Notes under the pieces: model-generated | Told to the model about the DNA's origin: nothing | The model's database searches: none | What the model saw: only the letters and a program-made list of their open reading frames with translations | Translations under genes and position numbers: made by a program | Assembly (NCBI GenBank): GCA_947477655.1 | Contig: CANJTS010000002.1 | Coordinates: 1 to 64,000 of the forward strand | Source: CAILUG01 sp903844415 | Lineage (GTDB): Bacteria > Pseudomonadota > Gammaproteobacteria > Pseudomonadales > Pseudohongiellaceae | Direction: 5' to 3' | Length of the DNA: 64,000 nucleotides | Shown here: piece after piece, positions 27,801-37,500 of the stretch | Position numbering within the stretch: position 1 is the stretch's first letter | Layout of the letters: every line of letters begins with the position of its first letter

Positions 27801-28034
27801 GAAGGTGTAGATGTAGACGACAATTCTATTGCATCATCGAACTGGTGGAACTCGCGGATCGGCTACGATGGAGAAAGATCAAGTGGGGCGCTTTGGAACG
27901 TAAGTTTCAATATTCAGAACATCTTCGACCGGGAGCCACCCATAATACCGGCCGGTACTGGTGGTCAAGTTATAGATCCTAAGTATGACATCTATGGACG
28001 GAGGTACAGCGTGACTGCGAACTACAGTTTCTAG
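24888..28034 (+). CDS. TonB-dependent outer-membrane receptor 1
   Basis: 1048 residues from the ATG that follows GGGG at proper spacing. Signal peptide, then a TonB-box-like EEIRVTGSRI, a plug domain (about residues 40-180, with RTLILLDGKRVVP and the VTGGASAAYGADAVSGAVNF signature) and a long 22-strand-type barrel ending in an aromatic Phe (VTANYSF). Two Cys pairs are shared with the two other receptors (IVCNVQLYNP with DCIPFN; SCELTKLLC), and an extra pair (SCQSGSGC) is unique. Energised by TonB-ExbBD, it imports a large or scarce ligand. A flavin-dependent halogenase follows directly. Ligand unknown. Confidence 0.93.
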   Translation: MKPYFGNDRNFRISILSATIAAIMSGGVSQVQAQEQGLEEIRVTGSRIQRTSGFETPVPVTTLSRDELLNFQPGNTISQQLKSLPQFFNTVSTQQQSSTAFTVNPGSSVDLRSLGSNRTLILLDGKRVVPSEKRGMVNVDIFPTALMKSVDIVTGGASAAYGADAVSGAVNFVLDREFEGVRASVGTGVQEYNWSGQQADVSFAFGGALFDDRLHVIGSADAKRIAEMHTDPNRLDNYDFWGLVKNPAWKVGAPAGVPRQLVKPNVITSLSSPTGLIQNSRSVLDNMQFTPDGKGIVPFVLTADSCQSGSGCTLSMSGSPLGELNPVVFEAINGVGGSEVKTHSLFLGLKYDVTDRLSMTIDGIGGRTMSRDTMHGGSAMPFRGNWTGTIFDNNAYLPADVKKIMNDNNIKSISVGKEGSLDWKKDIGGNTTSAEIFTQYQMSWGFDYKVPGIEWDLTGSWQRGRSRKLSQRFDKPRIDKVFLAMDAVRDPKTGKIVCNVQLYNPTVEQLKASVAGKFSPTPVNPSITAKDLSNPAFLRSQGLPDNYNNLVPLESPIGLDHVISDCIPFNFMGSGNVPQEVIDYVVSDKTGEGIVKQDFAEVLLSGELFNMPAGPVGTAVGLTWRSQNILEQALTGAPGIGVGGKQVYVRDLGPPINVPALGIRGIPAGFTGGSANLHAFATVPNIQGQTDVWEWFAEVQVPIWQGNLFDQTQSLNVDAAFRRSDYDRSGPSDSWKLGSSFQAIEDLRFRWTRSHDVREPTFAELFDSQATSTNVQDPRNNYTVVTATQVQGGNPDLSPETAETNSWGIVWQPSFTPLLDGLQASVDFWKIDMKGRVEQLGPQQVVNSCELTKLLCNQIQRSPETGLITRVFDTFLNLGDSMVKGEDFEIQWQREFDLISDQPETFSLRWLGSYMEALTITPKGGKPISSVGSRTAPRFTHALTANYGIGSWSFQLMNRFISKTSLSHLWVEGVDVDDNSIASSNWWNSRIGYDGERSSGALWNVSFNIQNIFDREPPIIPAGTGGQVIDPKYDIYGRRYSVTANYSF

Positions 28035-28060
28035 ATTGGAAAGTTCGCCTTATGAATATG

Positions 28061-28095
28061 ATGCGGAGCAATAGAAGCGCTCCGTATTGTATTTT
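28061..28095 (+). terminator. Hairpin between receptor 1 and the halogenase
   Basis: ATGCGGAGC (28061-28069) pairs with GCTCCGTAT (28079-28087) around a 9-base loop, with one G-T pair, followed by TGTATTTTT. It could terminate receptor 1 transcription or let part of it read through to the halogenase, whose ATG is 54 bp further on. Confidence 0.55.
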
Positions 28096-28140
28096 TGCTT
28101 GTAAAATCACCTAAGCCTGAAATAAAGCAGCAACGTTAGT

Positions 28141-29721
28141 ATGGGTAATAATAAAAAAATTGTCATTGTCGGAGGTGGTACGGCCGGTTGGATGACCGCC
28201 AATTTGATGGCTTCTGAGTGGCAGGGTCTCGGCTTCGACATTACCCTGATTGAATCCTCTCAAATCGGTATCATTGGTGTGGGGGAAGGTAGCACCCCGC
28301 TATTCAAGGGATTTATGGATTCTCTCGGGGTACATGAATCTGAGTGGATGCCCCAATGCAACGCAACCTACAAAATAGGAATAACTTTTAAAGATTGGTC
28401 CGCTAAAAAAGGTTTTTCCAGCTATTTTCACCATTTTTTAGCCCAACCAGATCAGTTTACCGCGGCAGCTTTTTTTCATAACAGTCTGCTGCGCGAAAAT
28501 GGAATAGATGTGGAGGCTCATCCAGATGGTTTTTTTCTGTCAACCTGGTTGGCCAACAATAAATTATCCCCCATTGCCCCCGAACATTTCCCTTTTGAAG
28601 TTGGCTATTCCTACCACTTCGACGCCCATTTGATTGGAAAATTTTTAGCAAAAAAAGCTATTGAAAAGGGAGTCAAGCACAGAGACGCACTCATCTCAGA
28701 GGTCATCGTAGCGAATGATGGGAATATTTCAGGGCTCAGAACCGACCAGGGAGAGTTGATCGAAGCCGACTTGTATGTGGACTGCACTGGTTTCAGTAGT
28801 CAATTAGCGCAGCAGGCATTGAAAGTCCCATTTATTAGCTACTCAGAAAATCTGTTTAATGACACTGCGCTTGTTTTTCCCACGAAACAATTCAATGAGA
28901 TAGAAAGCAGAACTCTTGCCACGGCCATGAGACACGGTTGGGCCTGGTCAATCCCTTTGACAAATCGAGTAGGGAACGGCTACGTGTTCAGTTCTTCTTT
29001 TTGCAGCCGAGACGAGGCAGAAACGGAATTCAGAACGTCTTTAGGATTGCTTGACGATCCCGTGGAGGCGAGATTCATAAACATGAAAGTGGGGCGTTTG
29101 CAACGATCCTGGTCCGGAAACTGCTTAGCAGTCGGGCTGTCACAGGGGTTTATAGAACCATTGGAGGCAACAGCGTTGGACATGGTAAAGGAGACTGTTC
29201 ATGGTTTTGTTGAAGCCTATACTAGGGGGGGCTTCACTGAAAAATACAGGGATGAGTTTAATGGACACGTAAACAGCCTTTTTGAGACTGTAAGAGATTA
29301 CATTGTTTGTCACTATAAGGTGAACACTCGTAACGATACGGAATACTGGGTTGAAAATAGAAGAAACGAAAAAATTTCAGATTCGCTCAAATCCATACTT
29401 TCATCTTGGGAATCAGGTAAATATTTAGTGGAGGAATTGGCAAAGTACAAGCTTGATGGGTACTTTTTGCATTATTCTTGGATCTGTCTGTTTTCTGGCT
29501 ATGGAATTTTTCCGGAAAACCTGAGGCGTGGAAAGGAAATAGCCTACAAATACAGTATGCGGGATATTAATGACTTTATCCGTCGCTGCGCGATGAACTT
29601 CAAACCACACCACCAACAGCTTGAGCTGCTGACCGTCGGCAGGGAGTTTTCACCAATGCCAAAAATCCTCGCCACCGCAGCAGCTCCAATATCCAGAGAC
29701 GCGTTCAAAATCGGCTATTGA
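28141..29721 (+). CDS. Flavin-dependent tryptophan-halogenase-type enzyme
   Basis: 526 residues, the usual length. FAD-binding GGGTAGW is at residues 11-17. Lys78, in CNATYKIGITF, aligns with the catalytic lysine (Lys79 of PrnA). The halogenase motif WxWxIP appears as GWAWSIP, and the conserved Glu region as GFIEPLEAT. All catalytic features are therefore intact. Such enzymes use FADH2 from a separate reductase, O2 and chloride or bromide to halogenate tryptophan or another electron-rich ring. No flavin reductase gene is seen nearby. Receptor 1 lies upstream and receptor 2 downstream, a pairing known from marine gammaproteobacteria and caulobacters. Substrate unknown. Confidence 0.92.
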   Translation: MGNNKKIVIVGGGTAGWMTANLMASEWQGLGFDITLIESSQIGIIGVGEGSTPLFKGFMDSLGVHESEWMPQCNATYKIGITFKDWSAKKGFSSYFHHFLAQPDQFTAAAFFHNSLLRENGIDVEAHPDGFFLSTWLANNKLSPIAPEHFPFEVGYSYHFDAHLIGKFLAKKAIEKGVKHRDALISEVIVANDGNISGLRTDQGELIEADLYVDCTGFSSQLAQQALKVPFISYSENLFNDTALVFPTKQFNEIESRTLATAMRHGWAWSIPLTNRVGNGYVFSSSFCSRDEAETEFRTSLGLLDDPVEARFINMKVGRLQRSWSGNCLAVGLSQGFIEPLEATALDMVKETVHGFVEAYTRGGFTEKYRDEFNGHVNSLFETVRDYIVCHYKVNTRNDTEYWVENRRNEKISDSLKSILSSWESGKYLVEELAKYKLDGYFLHYSWICLFSGYGIFPENLRRGKEIAYKYSMRDINDFIRRCAMNFKPHHQQLELLTVGREFSPMPKILATAAAPISRDAFKIGY

Positions 29722-29883
29722 TTTACTTAGTGATGAAATAACAAGAAAGTGCGCCGAAGTTCAGACGACGAGATGTTTATGGTACGTTAAAACATATTTA
29801 AGGAGGGGAAATAAAACGCAGTACTGGAGATGCTTCGAATAAATAAGAGTAGGGCAAACTAAAATCATAAGAGGAACACAATA

Positions 29884-32800
29884 ATGAAGTCCCAGATCAA
29901 TTACAAAAATTTCAAAAGACACGCTCTGGCGGTATCTATTACATCTTGCATCGTAACGGGTCAGCAGGTTTTGGCGCAGGTAAATCAAATAGAAGAAATC
30001 GCAATTACCGGTAGTCGGATACGCATGACAGATGGGATGGCCTCGCCAGTGCCAGTCACGGCGCTATCAGTTGATGAATTGCAAGGTTTTGATCCAGGGG
30101 GTAGTGTTTCTGAACAGCTGGATAACCTGCCACAATTTTTCGGTACAACCAATGCACAGCGAGCCGTGGGTTTGATTTCCTCAGGTGGGGGAGCTTACTT
30201 GAACATGCGCGGACTGGGTGCACCAAGAACGCTGATACTCTTTGATGGTGCCAGACTTCCTCCTGCCGACAAACGCGGCTCTGTGAATGTCGATGTCTTG
30301 CCAACAGCGTTAATACGTTCAGTCGATGTTGTTACGGGCGGGGCGTCTGCAGCCTACGGCGCAGATGCTCTCGGTGGGGTTGTCAACTTTGTGTTGGATC
30401 GGGAATTTGAAGGTCTTAAAGTTGAAACCGGTTCAGGTATTGCCGAGTACGGCGATGGTTTTCGCTGGGATATGTCTGTGGCAGGTGGCATACAGATTGG
30501 CGACCGTCTCCATCTCATTGGTTCTATACAGGCCTTGCATATGAACCAGATACAACGTGATCCTGAAGATATGGGCGATTGGTGGAAACGCTGGGGCTGG
30601 GTAACAAATCCGGCATGGAAAGCGTCTGATCCCATAGGTACCAACCCGCAACGTCTGACGTTACCCTGGGTTGCATCCACTGAACACAGTCCCTACGGGA
30701 TGCTCTGGTCCAGAAAGGGTACCAGTAGTACCAGTGCAATGAACGATTTTTCAATGAATGGCATGGTTTTCCTCGAGGATGGCTCAGGAGTCCGGCCCTT
30801 CGTAAAAGGTGCTGTATACGCAGCTCCCTGGGCCTCGGGGACCACGAAATCAATGTCAGGCGGGCCGGAGGCCGAGATCTACAATCGTGCTTTCCCGCAT
30901 ACCGGCGTTACAGGTAATGAAGTGGCAAATCGCACGTTTTTCTCTGCCTTGAAATATGATGTGTCGGATAGTGTATCTGTGTTCGGCCAGGTGATGATTG
31001 GCCGCACGAAGGCAAATCAGGTGGTTAGAAATGGCGGCTATGAAGCCTCTGACGCTTGGCATGCCACCATTTTTCGCAACAATGCATATCTGCCACCGAG
31101 TGTGGCTGCTGCAATGGACGCTGCCAATAAAGGAGCCGGCATCGACTCATTCCAACTGTGGCGTAATGGCGGCTTCGAAAAGGATGCGGGATCTGAAATC
31201 AAAGTCAGGGATCGACAGGCCACCGTTTTTGGTACTTACTCTTGGAATCTAGGTGTTGATGTAGTATTGCCGAATGACTGGGATTTACGGGCCTCCTGGC
31301 AGAGCGGTGAGTCAAAAAAAGTCGGCGGTTGGTTAGATGGTCTGCGTGCCGATCGATTAGCGCTTGCCATGGATGCGGTACGTGATCCGAAAACTGGCAC
31401 TATCGTCTGCAATGTACAATTGTACAACCCGACTCCGGCTCAACTGGCAGCATCTGTGGTCGGCCGGCTAGCTTCTCCTGGTGGTAGCCCTGGCGGTACC
31501 GCAGGTGCTACTACAACAGCACCATTGGCTTCTCCGATAGGTCTAGACAATACCATTCGCGATTGCATACCGTTCAATGCCATGACTACCGGCGGTAAGA
31601 GTGCTGCGGTTATGGACTATGTGAGCACACCAAAAGACGGTGATAGTATTGTTACGCAAGATTTCGCGGAGATACTCGTCAGTGGCGAGCTGTTTCAAGG
31701 CTGGGCTGGCCCTGTGTCATTTGCATCTGGTCTAACATGGCGCGAACAGACATTTTCTGATCGGGCTCGGCAGACTGATATTGACGTGTTAGGTCCTCCA
31801 CTAAATGTACCAAGTCTCGGAATACGTGGCTTGGGGCCAGGCTGGACTACCGGCAGTGCCAACCTTCATGAGTTCTCCACGATACCGAATATATCGGGGG
31901 GCTATAGTGTATGGGAATATTTTAGTGAGCTGAATAGTCTGTTATGGCGTGCTGCTTCAGGGCCGCAGTCACTGGGAGCCAGTTTGGCTTATCGTTCTTC
32001 CACTTATTCAAGTCTGAAAGATCCAATTGATTCCTGGAAGATTGGTTTGGATTTCGAAGTATCTGACGATCTGCGCTTGCGTGCTACCAAGTCACGGGAT
32101 GTACGAGAAGCCACTATGGCAGACCGTTTCGATGCGCAGTCCACAGGTGCTAACTTCAATGACCCTCGTTTCGGTGGGGCGATTGTAGCCACCACAATAA
32201 CGCGCGGTGGTAATCCTGAGCTCATACCTGAATCGGCAGACTCCCTTGTATTTGGCTTTATCTACCAGCCAGGCTGGCTGCAAGGTCTGCGTGCATCTGT
32301 TGATTGGTACGACATCAATATCGAGGATTCGATCGGTACATTGGGTGTACAACGCATCGTTGACGAATGTGAAATTAATAAAGTGCAGTCACTATGTAAG
32401 CAAATAGAACGCGATCCAGTAACCGGTGTTGCAGGAAGAGTTTTCGATGTGCCACTGAACGTTGCCCAAGCCAGAGTGAGTGGTATTGACTATGAGATGA
32501 GCTACTCAATGGAGCCGGACTTCCTGAGTTCCCGAAGCGAGACCTTGAAAATAAGGGCTTTCGCCGGCTATGTTGGAGATAGAGTGGATATTCCCTTCGG
32601 TGCAGCGAATGGTCCTCAACAGGCTGGTTCACTTGGCCTGCCCGATCTGACAGCCAGCATTACTGCTGTTTATACCATTGATGCGTATTCTCTCCAGTTG
32701 CAGCAGAACTATATCGCACCAACAATACTGAACTTCCTTTGGAAAGAAGGTGTTGATGTCGATATAAACACAGTCGCTTCCGGCAACTATACGAATATGC

Positions 32801-32988
32801 GTTTGGGGTATGAAGGGGAATTGTCCAGTGGAGCCGCTTGGAATCTGGGCTTCAATGTCACCAACCTGTTTGACCGTGGTCAGCCCATCATAGCTGGTTT
32901 TGGTACGCGCGGCGGTGGTCAACAGATTATTGGAGACTACGAGGCATACGGGCGCCTTTACCAGTTAAACTTGAAGATGAATTTTTAG
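29884..32988 (+). CDS. TonB-dependent outer-membrane receptor 2
   Basis: 1034 residues; AGAGGA precedes the ATG. Signal peptide, EEIAITGSRI TonB-box-like segment, plug with RTLILFDGARLPP and VTGGASAAYGADALGGVVNF, long barrel with C-terminal Phe. It is clearly closer to receptor 3 than to receptor 1: both share MDAAN...GI.SF.LWRNGGF, LPNDW..RASWQ and SPGG.PGG. It also carries the shared IVCNVQLYNP and RDCIPFN cysteines. It is probably a tandem duplicate that diverged in its extracellular loops. Its own promoter may lie in the 160-bp gap after the halogenase. A terminator follows. Confidence 0.93.
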   Translation: MKSQINYKNFKRHALAVSITSCIVTGQQVLAQVNQIEEIAITGSRIRMTDGMASPVPVTALSVDELQGFDPGGSVSEQLDNLPQFFGTTNAQRAVGLISSGGGAYLNMRGLGAPRTLILFDGARLPPADKRGSVNVDVLPTALIRSVDVVTGGASAAYGADALGGVVNFVLDREFEGLKVETGSGIAEYGDGFRWDMSVAGGIQIGDRLHLIGSIQALHMNQIQRDPEDMGDWWKRWGWVTNPAWKASDPIGTNPQRLTLPWVASTEHSPYGMLWSRKGTSSTSAMNDFSMNGMVFLEDGSGVRPFVKGAVYAAPWASGTTKSMSGGPEAEIYNRAFPHTGVTGNEVANRTFFSALKYDVSDSVSVFGQVMIGRTKANQVVRNGGYEASDAWHATIFRNNAYLPPSVAAAMDAANKGAGIDSFQLWRNGGFEKDAGSEIKVRDRQATVFGTYSWNLGVDVVLPNDWDLRASWQSGESKKVGGWLDGLRADRLALAMDAVRDPKTGTIVCNVQLYNPTPAQLAASVVGRLASPGGSPGGTAGATTTAPLASPIGLDNTIRDCIPFNAMTTGGKSAAVMDYVSTPKDGDSIVTQDFAEILVSGELFQGWAGPVSFASGLTWREQTFSDRARQTDIDVLGPPLNVPSLGIRGLGPGWTTGSANLHEFSTIPNISGGYSVWEYFSELNSLLWRAASGPQSLGASLAYRSSTYSSLKDPIDSWKIGLDFEVSDDLRLRATKSRDVREATMADRFDAQSTGANFNDPRFGGAIVATTITRGGNPELIPESADSLVFGFIYQPGWLQGLRASVDWYDINIEDSIGTLGVQRIVDECEINKVQSLCKQIERDPVTGVAGRVFDVPLNVAQARVSGIDYEMSYSMEPDFLSSRSETLKIRAFAGYVGDRVDIPFGAANGPQQAGSLGLPDLTASITAVYTIDAYSLQLQQNYIAPTILNFLWKEGVDVDINTVASGNYTNMRLGYEGELSSGAAWNLGFNVTNLFDRGQPIIAGFGTRGGGQQIIGDYEAYGRLYQLNLKMNF

Positions 32989-33017
32989 AAAAGCGCATAA
33001 AATAAGTTGTATTTGCG

Positions 33018-33048
33018 GGCGGGACCAGAAATGGCCCCGCCTTTTTTT
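33018..33048 (+). terminator. Intrinsic terminator after receptor 2
   Basis: GGCGGGACC (33018-33026) and GGCCCCGCC (33033-33041) form a 9-position stem with one A/C mismatch and a 6-base loop, followed by seven T. It is 29 bp after the receptor stop codon. Confidence 0.85.
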
Positions 33049-33194
33049 GCATCAAGATATTCTTCAGTTAGGTGCGCTAACGCCGCTGCAATAACATAAA
33101 ATGCACCAATATCAGGGTTGTTCGGCGCCCCAGGTAACAACAGGGTACAGGCGAAGAGTCACGGAGCTCGCAATTTCCTGATCCTATCAATTTC

Positions 33195-33383
33195 GTGCAT
33201 CAACTCGCGAGTTTTGCACTGCATTTTGATGCACGCCTACTTGCAAAATATCTCAGCAAAATTGCGCAGGTCGATCGTAAGATCAATCGGATTGAAGGTA
33301 AGCTTTCGCAGGTAATCGCCGATCAGCAAGGTAATATCACTGGTCTGCTCTTGGATGTTGTGTCAGCGCATTCTTGTAACTAA
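33195..33383 (+). pseudogene. Fragment of a second tryptophan-halogenase gene
   Basis: The frame reads FALHFDARLLAKYLSKIAQ and then INRIEGKLSQVIADQQGNI followed by TGLLLD. This matches the internal halogenase segment Y-H-F-D-A-x-L-x-x-x-L...G-x-V-x...x-G-x-I-x-x-L seen in the intact enzyme (SYHFDAHLIGKFLAKKA ... NISGLRTD, around residue 155-200). Only about 55 codons survive: the FAD motif, catalytic Lys, WxWxIP and C-terminus are absent. It is therefore a relic, placed after receptor 2 just as the intact halogenase follows receptor 1. Confidence 0.72.
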
Positions 33384-33395
33384 CAGCATCGATTT

Positions 33396-33445
33396 ACCTT
33401 CCCCCCGTGATTAGCGCCAGCCCAAAGGCGAGATTTCCTTTTAAA
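33396..33445 (+). repeat. Solo IS-end-like repeat, copy A
   Basis: TTCCCCCCGTGATTAGCGCC and the adjacent AGGCGAG(A)TTTCCTT match a stretch at 38698-38740 with few differences (TTTCCCCGTGTAATTAGCGC and CA..C.ATAGGCGAG). At 38.7 kb the same sequence lies directly upstream of an IS3 orfA relic, so it is probably the terminal end of that element type. No transposase sequence accompanies this copy. Confidence 0.55.
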
Positions 33446-33527
33446 ATTACTAAAAGAGCAAGGCGAGGGCGCTCCTAAAAGGGCGTTAATGCTTGTAATT
33501 CTTGGTATATTTATACCAGTGTATTTT

Positions 33528-34364
33528 TTAAAGTTTCCTGTGCTTGTCGAAGAAATCCAAAATCTGAGGTAGTGCGTCGCACCAGGCTTCAAGGTGGGTT
33601 CCTCCAGGAACAGATAAAAATTCGACAGGGAGGCCGCGGGATTTCAAAGTCTCTGCATTCGTCCGGGCAGCATCGTAGGAGTATGTATCATCGGCTTCCC
33701 CATGAACCACTAAAAATGGCAGATTCTGAATTTTTTCCATGGGGTAGTTGTCCATTGAGATCGGTGCGGAAGAGACACCGACGGCGGCGAATTTGTCTGC
33801 ATGTTCATGCGCCAGATACCACACCCCTATCCCACCGGACGAGTTTGAAAACATGTAAATCCGTTCGTCTGGGACATTATATTCTTCGGCCACGATATCG
33901 GTTACGTTTATGATATCCTGTTCGCTTCTCTCCCGTTCCAGAACTCGTTCCGGCGCGTTAAATTCCAGATCTGGTTGGGCTGGGCTCGGATTAACGCGAA
34001 TTCCTGGATACGGGCTGTTGAAAAAAGGACGAGGACGCTCATACCCGCTCGGCACAGCCAGAATATAGCCCCGCTCTTCGGCTAGTTTTTCCAGAATGTT
34101 GTCTCTGCGTACAAACGGCAGATCGATATCAAGGGTGGGGTTAATCCAGATCAGCAGTGGCATATTTGACGTTGGTGTCCAGTTGGAAGGCACGTAAAGC
34201 CGATAAGGGATGTGATCATCCGCTTCTTTAAAATAATAGGTGCGGTGTTGGGTTCCCGTTGTTTGATACAAGGGGTCATGAAATGGCGCCTGCTGGGCTT
34301 GGGTGTGGGTGATCTGCGCCAGAGCGAATCCGACCAAGGCGACAACACGAATTAAAGCTTGCAT
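33528..34364 (-). CDS. Secreted alpha/beta-hydrolase (esterase)
   Basis: 278 residues; a perfect AGGAGG site precedes the ATG and a signal peptide is cut after THTQAQ (about residue 24). The nucleophile elbow reads FSNSSGG (S-x-S-x-G, with Ser replacing the usual first Gly), the acid is in HGEADDTYS and the base His in GGTHLEAW. This fits polyhydroxyalkanoate-depolymerase/feruloyl-esterase-like proteins, and the S-x-S-x-G variant is acceptable in the family. The gene runs against its neighbours, between receptors 2 and 3. It may free ester-linked ligand parts in the periplasm; this is inferred from position only. Confidence 0.8.
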   Translation of the reverse strand: MQALIRVVALVGFALAQITHTQAQQAPFHDPLYQTTGTQHRTYYFKEADDHIPYRLYVPSNWTPTSNMPLLIWINPTLDIDLPFVRRDNILEKLAEERGYILAVPSGYERPRPFFNSPYPGIRVNPSPAQPDLEFNAPERVLERERSEQDIINVTDIVAEEYNVPDERIYMFSNSSGGIGVWYLAHEHADKFAAVGVSSAPISMDNYPMEKIQNLPFLVVHGEADDTYSYDAARTNAETLKSRGLPVEFLSVPGGTHLEAWCDALPQILDFFDKHRKL

Positions 34365-34562
34365 TTATGACCTCCTACTAACTAATCGTTGGGTTTATGT
34401 CTATGTAGATGGGTATAAAGCTTTCCGCAAATTATCCTTCGATGATAATACTGTATCTTTCGGTTTAGTATATAAGCATATTTTATTTTTCGAAAAATTA
34501 TGCTTCCATACTGGTGTAAATAAAAATAGACTTAATATAAATTAATCAAATAGGAAATTTTG

Positions 34563-37500
34563 ATGCCTTTTGTAAAACATTTCAAAAAACGTACACTCGC
34601 GCTTTCCATTGCGTCAGCTCTGTTTATCACTTCGGATGTTTTTGCTCAGCAGCAAGGTGTTGAGGAAATATCTGTTACTGGCAGTCGTATCCGTATGACA
34701 AATGGCATGACTAGCCCAGTCCCGGTAACGGCGATTACTACTGCCGAGCTCTCCTCGTTCAGCCCCGGAAGCACCACGGCTGAACAGCTCGACTCTCTGC
34801 CACAGTTCTTCAATACCGTTAGCGCTCAGCGCAGCACGGGTGGCGTTCATACCACCGCAGGCGGCAGCTACCTCAATATGCGTGGCATCGGAGCGCAGCG
34901 CACATTAATTCTATTCGACGGCTCCCGTGTGGTTCCAGCCGATAAACGTGGTTCCGTTAACGTTGATACGCTGCCCACCGCTCTGATGCGCTCGGTTGAT
35001 GTTGTCACCGGCGGTGCCTCTGCCGCATACGGCGCGGATGCGCTCGGCGGGGTGGTCAACTTTGTGCTCGACCGCCAGTTCGAAGGAGCGAAGTTTGAAG
35101 TCGGTAGTGGTATCAATGAATATGGGGATGGTCTCCGCTGGAACGCCTCCGCGGCTGGCGGCATACAGATTGGTGACAATATTAATTTGATCGGATCGGT
35201 GCAGGCATTGGATATCAAGCAGATTTTCCGTGATCCTCAAGACTTCGATTGGTATCAAGCATGGGGCCATGTAACTAACCCGGCCTGGAAGCCTGGAAAC
35301 ACGTCTGTACCGCAGCGCATTACCCTTCCGAATGTAGCATCCAGCGAGAGCAGTCCCTACGGCATGATCTGGGCGCGTAATGGCACTGCCAGCACGAGTC
35401 CGCTGCAAGACTTCAGTTTGAATGGCTATGTCTTCCTGCCGGACGGCTCCGGCGTTCGGCCTTTCAACAAGGGGAATGTCTATGCTGCGCCCAATGCTGC
35501 AGGCTCCACTAAATCAATGTCGGGTGGCCCCGAAGGCGACATTCGCCTTGCCGCTTTCAACGATGCGGGTTCCGGCAGCGCCGTGGCCAATCGCTCTGGC
35601 TTCAGCGCTATCCAATACACCTTCAGCGATACTTTGTCGGCTTTCGCGCAAGTAATGGTGGGTCGTTCCGCCTCGCGCAATGCGGTCCAGAGAGGGGGAT
35701 TCGAGATAGCTGATGGTCATCAGATGACAATCTACCGTGAAAACGCCTTCCTACCGGCCGCAGTTGCTGCTGCGATGGATGCCGCTAACGGGGGTAAAGG
35801 AATCAAGTCGTTCGAGCTCTGGCGTAACGGCGGCTTTGTCGATAACAAGGATATCGTACCGAGAAGAATGGACGAAGAAGTCGGCGTTCACAGTATGTAT
35901 TCTTGGAGCGTCGGGATAGACGCCGTCCTGCCCAATGATTGGAACGTGCGAGCCTCCTGGCAGCAGGGAGAAACGCACAAAGTTACCGGTGTAATGAATA
36001 ACTACCGTTGGGACCGTGTGACGTTGGCTATAGACGCGGTACGCCAGCCAGGGACTGGAGCGATCGTATGCAACGTGCAGTTGTACAACCCGACGGTAGC
36101 CCAGTTGGCAGCGTCGGTATCTACTCGCCTGATGTCCCCAGGGGGTACCCCAGGCGGTGGCGGTACCGCCAAGACCACGGTTCCGCTGGGGTCGCCTATT
36201 GGTATGGACAACACCATTCGTGACTGTGTGCCTTACAACGTATTCAACAACATGAGTGCTCCTCAACAAGTGATTGACTACCTTGGCTCTGACATAGTGG
36301 GCGACAGCCTGCTCGCTCAAGACTTCGGTGAAGTATTGCTCAGCGGAAATCTACTCGAAGGCTGGAGCGGACCAATTTCTTTCGCCGCCGGTCTCACCTA
36401 TCGCGAGCAAAATATCGCGGATGGACTCAGAAACTTGGAGCTTGACGATCTCGGCCCAGTGGTAATGGTACCAAGTCTCGGTATTCGAGGTGCAGGTCCG
36501 ACTGCAACCTCCGGCAGCGCAAATCTACACGCCTTCTCAACCTTACCGGTGGTTGTAGGTGGTTATGACGTGTGGGAATACTTCGGCGAATTAAATGTGC
36601 CGCTATGGGAATCTGAGTCCCGTGACCAGACTGTCGGTAGTAGCATAGCTTACCGCAGCTCTCAGTACTCTAACCTCGAAGACAATGTCGAATCCTGGAA
36701 ACTGGGCCTGGACGTGCAGGTGTTCGACGGTCTGCGCCTGCGTGCCACCAAGTCGCTGGACGTGCGTGAGGCAACCTTCTCAGAGCGTTTCGATGCCCAG
36801 GCAGGTAATGTCTTTGCCAATGACCCCGCTTTCAATGGCGTTTCAGTTACCACGACCCGCGTTACTGGCGGTAACCCCAACCTAGTGCCTGAGTCTGCCA
36901 ACACCTTGGTGGCCGGTTTTGTCTTTCAGCCGAATTTCAGCTTCCTGTCAGGATTGAGTTTATCTGCTGACTGGTACAAGATTGATATCAAGGATTCGAT
37001 CAGCGCGCTTGGTGCGCAACGTATCATTAACGACTGCTATTCCGGCGCCAACAAGAAGTTGTGTGCCCAAGTCATGCGTGGTGCGGACGGATATATCACC
37101 CGCATATTCGACGTGTTCCTTAACGTCGCATCCTATCGCATGAGCGGTATCGATTATGAAGCTTCCTACCGCATGGAACCCAATTTCTTCGGCAACCAGG
37201 AAGAGTCGTTTACGATACGTGCGCTGGCAGGCTATCAGCGCGAAAACATGGATGTGCCCTACGGTTCCACCGAAGGGATCAACACGGCTGGTTCGCTCAA
37301 CAGCCCCGACTTAACCGGCAACGTGACAGTCAACTATGGACTGGGACCTTACAGTATCCAATTGCAGCAGCAATACGTTTCAGATGTGGTGATCAACACT
37401 CTTTGGGTGGAAGGCTTGGATGTGGATATCAACACTGCCGAGGCCTACGGCATGACTAACTTGCGTTTGGGTTACAGCGGAGAAATGTCTAATGGCTCAA

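Noticed and set aside
28061..28095. Riboswitch or tryptophan attenuator before the halogenase
   Set aside because: There is only one simple hairpin, no leader peptide with Trp codons and no alternative antiterminator pairing. A plain terminator explains it.
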